The position numbers and the translations under genes were made by a program. Of a stretch of 6,357 bases of DNA, positions 5,771 through 6,357 are shown piece by piece. The notes beneath the pieces were generated by a model, which was not told the origin of the DNA, searched no databases, and saw nothing but the letters and a program-made list of their open reading frames with translations. Source of the stretch: an uncultured delta proteobacterium (GTDB taxonomy: Bacteria > Myxococcota_A > Polyangia > Polyangiales > Ga0077539); assembly GCA_903860995.1 (NCBI GenBank), contig CAIOSS010000872.1, forward strand, positions 1 through 6,357, in the 5' to 3' direction. The number at the start of each line of letters is the position of its first letter. Position 1 is the stretch's first letter.

Positions 5771-6357
5771 ATGGGACAGATTCGAGATCGGATGGCAGCA
5801 GACCTCGCGTTGCGAGGGCTCTCGGCAGGGACGTGCGAGGCGTACCTTCGGTATGCGCAGAAGTTCGTGGCCTATCACAAGCGCTCCCCGCACGAGTTCG
5901 GCGTCGAGCACGTGCGGACGTGGGTCTTGCACCTTTTGCAGGCGAAGGGCCGCAACCCCAACACGGTCAACGTCTGCATCGCGGCGCTGCGCTTCCTCTT
6001 CGAGACGACGCTGCAACGCCCGGAGGTGATGGCGTCGGTGCGGGTGGTCCGCACCCGGAGTCGGCAGCACGACGTGCCCAGCGGGAGTACCGGTCGCGGC
6101 GATCCTCGCGCACGCCCGCAACGCCAAGGACCGCGCGATGTTCATGCTCCTCTACGGCGCGGGATTGCGCGTCTCCGAGATGCTCGCGCTCGGGGCTGGG
6201 GACATCGACAGCACGCGCATGGTGATCCATGTGCGCGACACCAGGAATCGCCACGACCGCATCGTGCCGCTGCCGCCCTCGGCGCTGGAGGCGCTGCGCA
6301 CGTACTGGCGAGAGAGCCGTCCGAAGGGGAAGCTGCTCTTCCCGGGTCCCCAACGTC
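5771..6357 (+). pseudogene. Tyrosine recombinase (phage-integrase family), frameshifted and cut by the window edge
   Basis: Translation from ATG 5771 gives about 106 residues of a SAM-like core-binding domain: 'LRGLSAGTCEAYLRYAQKF' at 14-32, 'NPNTVNVCIAALRFLFETTL' at 62-81, 'RPEVMASV' at 83-90. After the codon at 6086-6088 the homology moves to the next frame, resuming at 6093 with 'VAAILAHARNAKDRAMFMLL' and continuing in that frame to the last base. Four bases (6089-6092) stand where one codon belongs, so a single-base insertion is the simplest explanation. The catalytic domain has the first catalytic Arg in 'GAGLRVSE' (6168-6170). The usual Lys of the beta-hairpin is replaced by Arg (6243-6245), in 'DTRNRHDRIVPL'. 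The HxxR and Tyr motifs lie beyond the window. It probably moved the element it sits in; as read it would not make a working enzyme. A base-call error would restore an intact gene. Confidence 0.82.

Larger units (their letters stand above)
5600..6357 (+). mobile_element. Left part of a probable mobile element carrying a tyrosine recombinase
   Basis: The region right of the truncated-looking helical-repeat ORF contains a local A/T-rich patch (5591-5610), a 170-base non-coding leader and a tyrosine recombinase that runs to the window edge. Recombinases of this type ('LRFLFETTL', 'RPEVMASV', 'GAGLRVSE') often sit next to an IS91-type transposase gene. If so, that gene should lie just beyond 6357. 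The left boundary is a guess between about 5570 and 5610. I could not identify a terminal inverted repeat or target duplication, because the right end is outside the window. Confidence 0.4.

Noticed and set aside
5261..6145. A 294-residue minus-strand open frame spanning the junction
   Set aside because: It is antisense to the recombinase and out of frame with the helical-repeat ORF, with an Arg/His/Pro-rich low-complexity composition.
5704..6225. A 173-residue plus-strand open frame over the recombinase
   Set aside because: It is out of frame with the recombinase homology, and its Arg/Ala-rich translation matches nothing recognisable.

Overview
The window is about 70% G+C with dense coding and strong G/C at third codon positions. 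One secreted lipoprotein carries an Asp/Ala/Thr-rich linker just after its lipobox, a style common in Myxococcota (Polyangiales, Sandaracinaceae-like). That phylum is my best guess; the lineage is inferred from style and gene content, not from a marker gene.

Layout, left to right. (1) A minus-strand gene at 58-504 encodes a small two-part protein: a CxxC/CxxC zinc ribbon and a C-terminal Tudor/SH3-like domain of the kind found at the end of UvrD/PcrA helicases. (2) Across a 73-bp divergent gap, mazG (578-1438, plus) encodes an NTP pyrophosphohydrolase with both MazG domains. (3) It overlaps by one base (TGATG) a gene for a NucA/Serratia-type DNA/RNA non-specific endonuclease predicted to be a lipoprotein (1438-2379). 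(4) A 141-bp convergent spacer holds a 14-bp perfect palindrome. (5) A minus-strand gene for a large lipoprotein alpha/beta hydrolase follows (2521-4980), of the 'bacterial lipase with N-terminal Ig-like domain' type, ending in a calcium-loop motif. (6) A minus-strand helical-repeat ORF (5122-5568) has no convincing start and looks like the 3' end of a larger gene. (7) A plus-strand tyrosine recombinase begins at 5771 with a good ribosome binding site. It is broken by a +1 frameshift near 6089-6092 and runs off the window.

Functional reading. mazG and the nuclease look like one transcription unit, joining house-cleaning of nucleotides in the cytosol with nucleic-acid breakdown outside it. The nuclease and the lipase-like hydrolase are convergent exported hydrolases, which suits a predatory or saprophytic bacterium. 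The right end (about 5570 onward) looks like the edge of a mobile element, probably of the kind in which a tyrosine recombinase sits beside an IS91-type transposase gene, inserted in or next to the helical-repeat gene.

I see no tRNA, rRNA, CRISPR array or clear riboswitch, and no convincing new multi-gene system. The points most worth a second look are the altered active site of the nuclease, the frameshifted recombinase with its two competing hairpins upstream, and the likely insertion junction.
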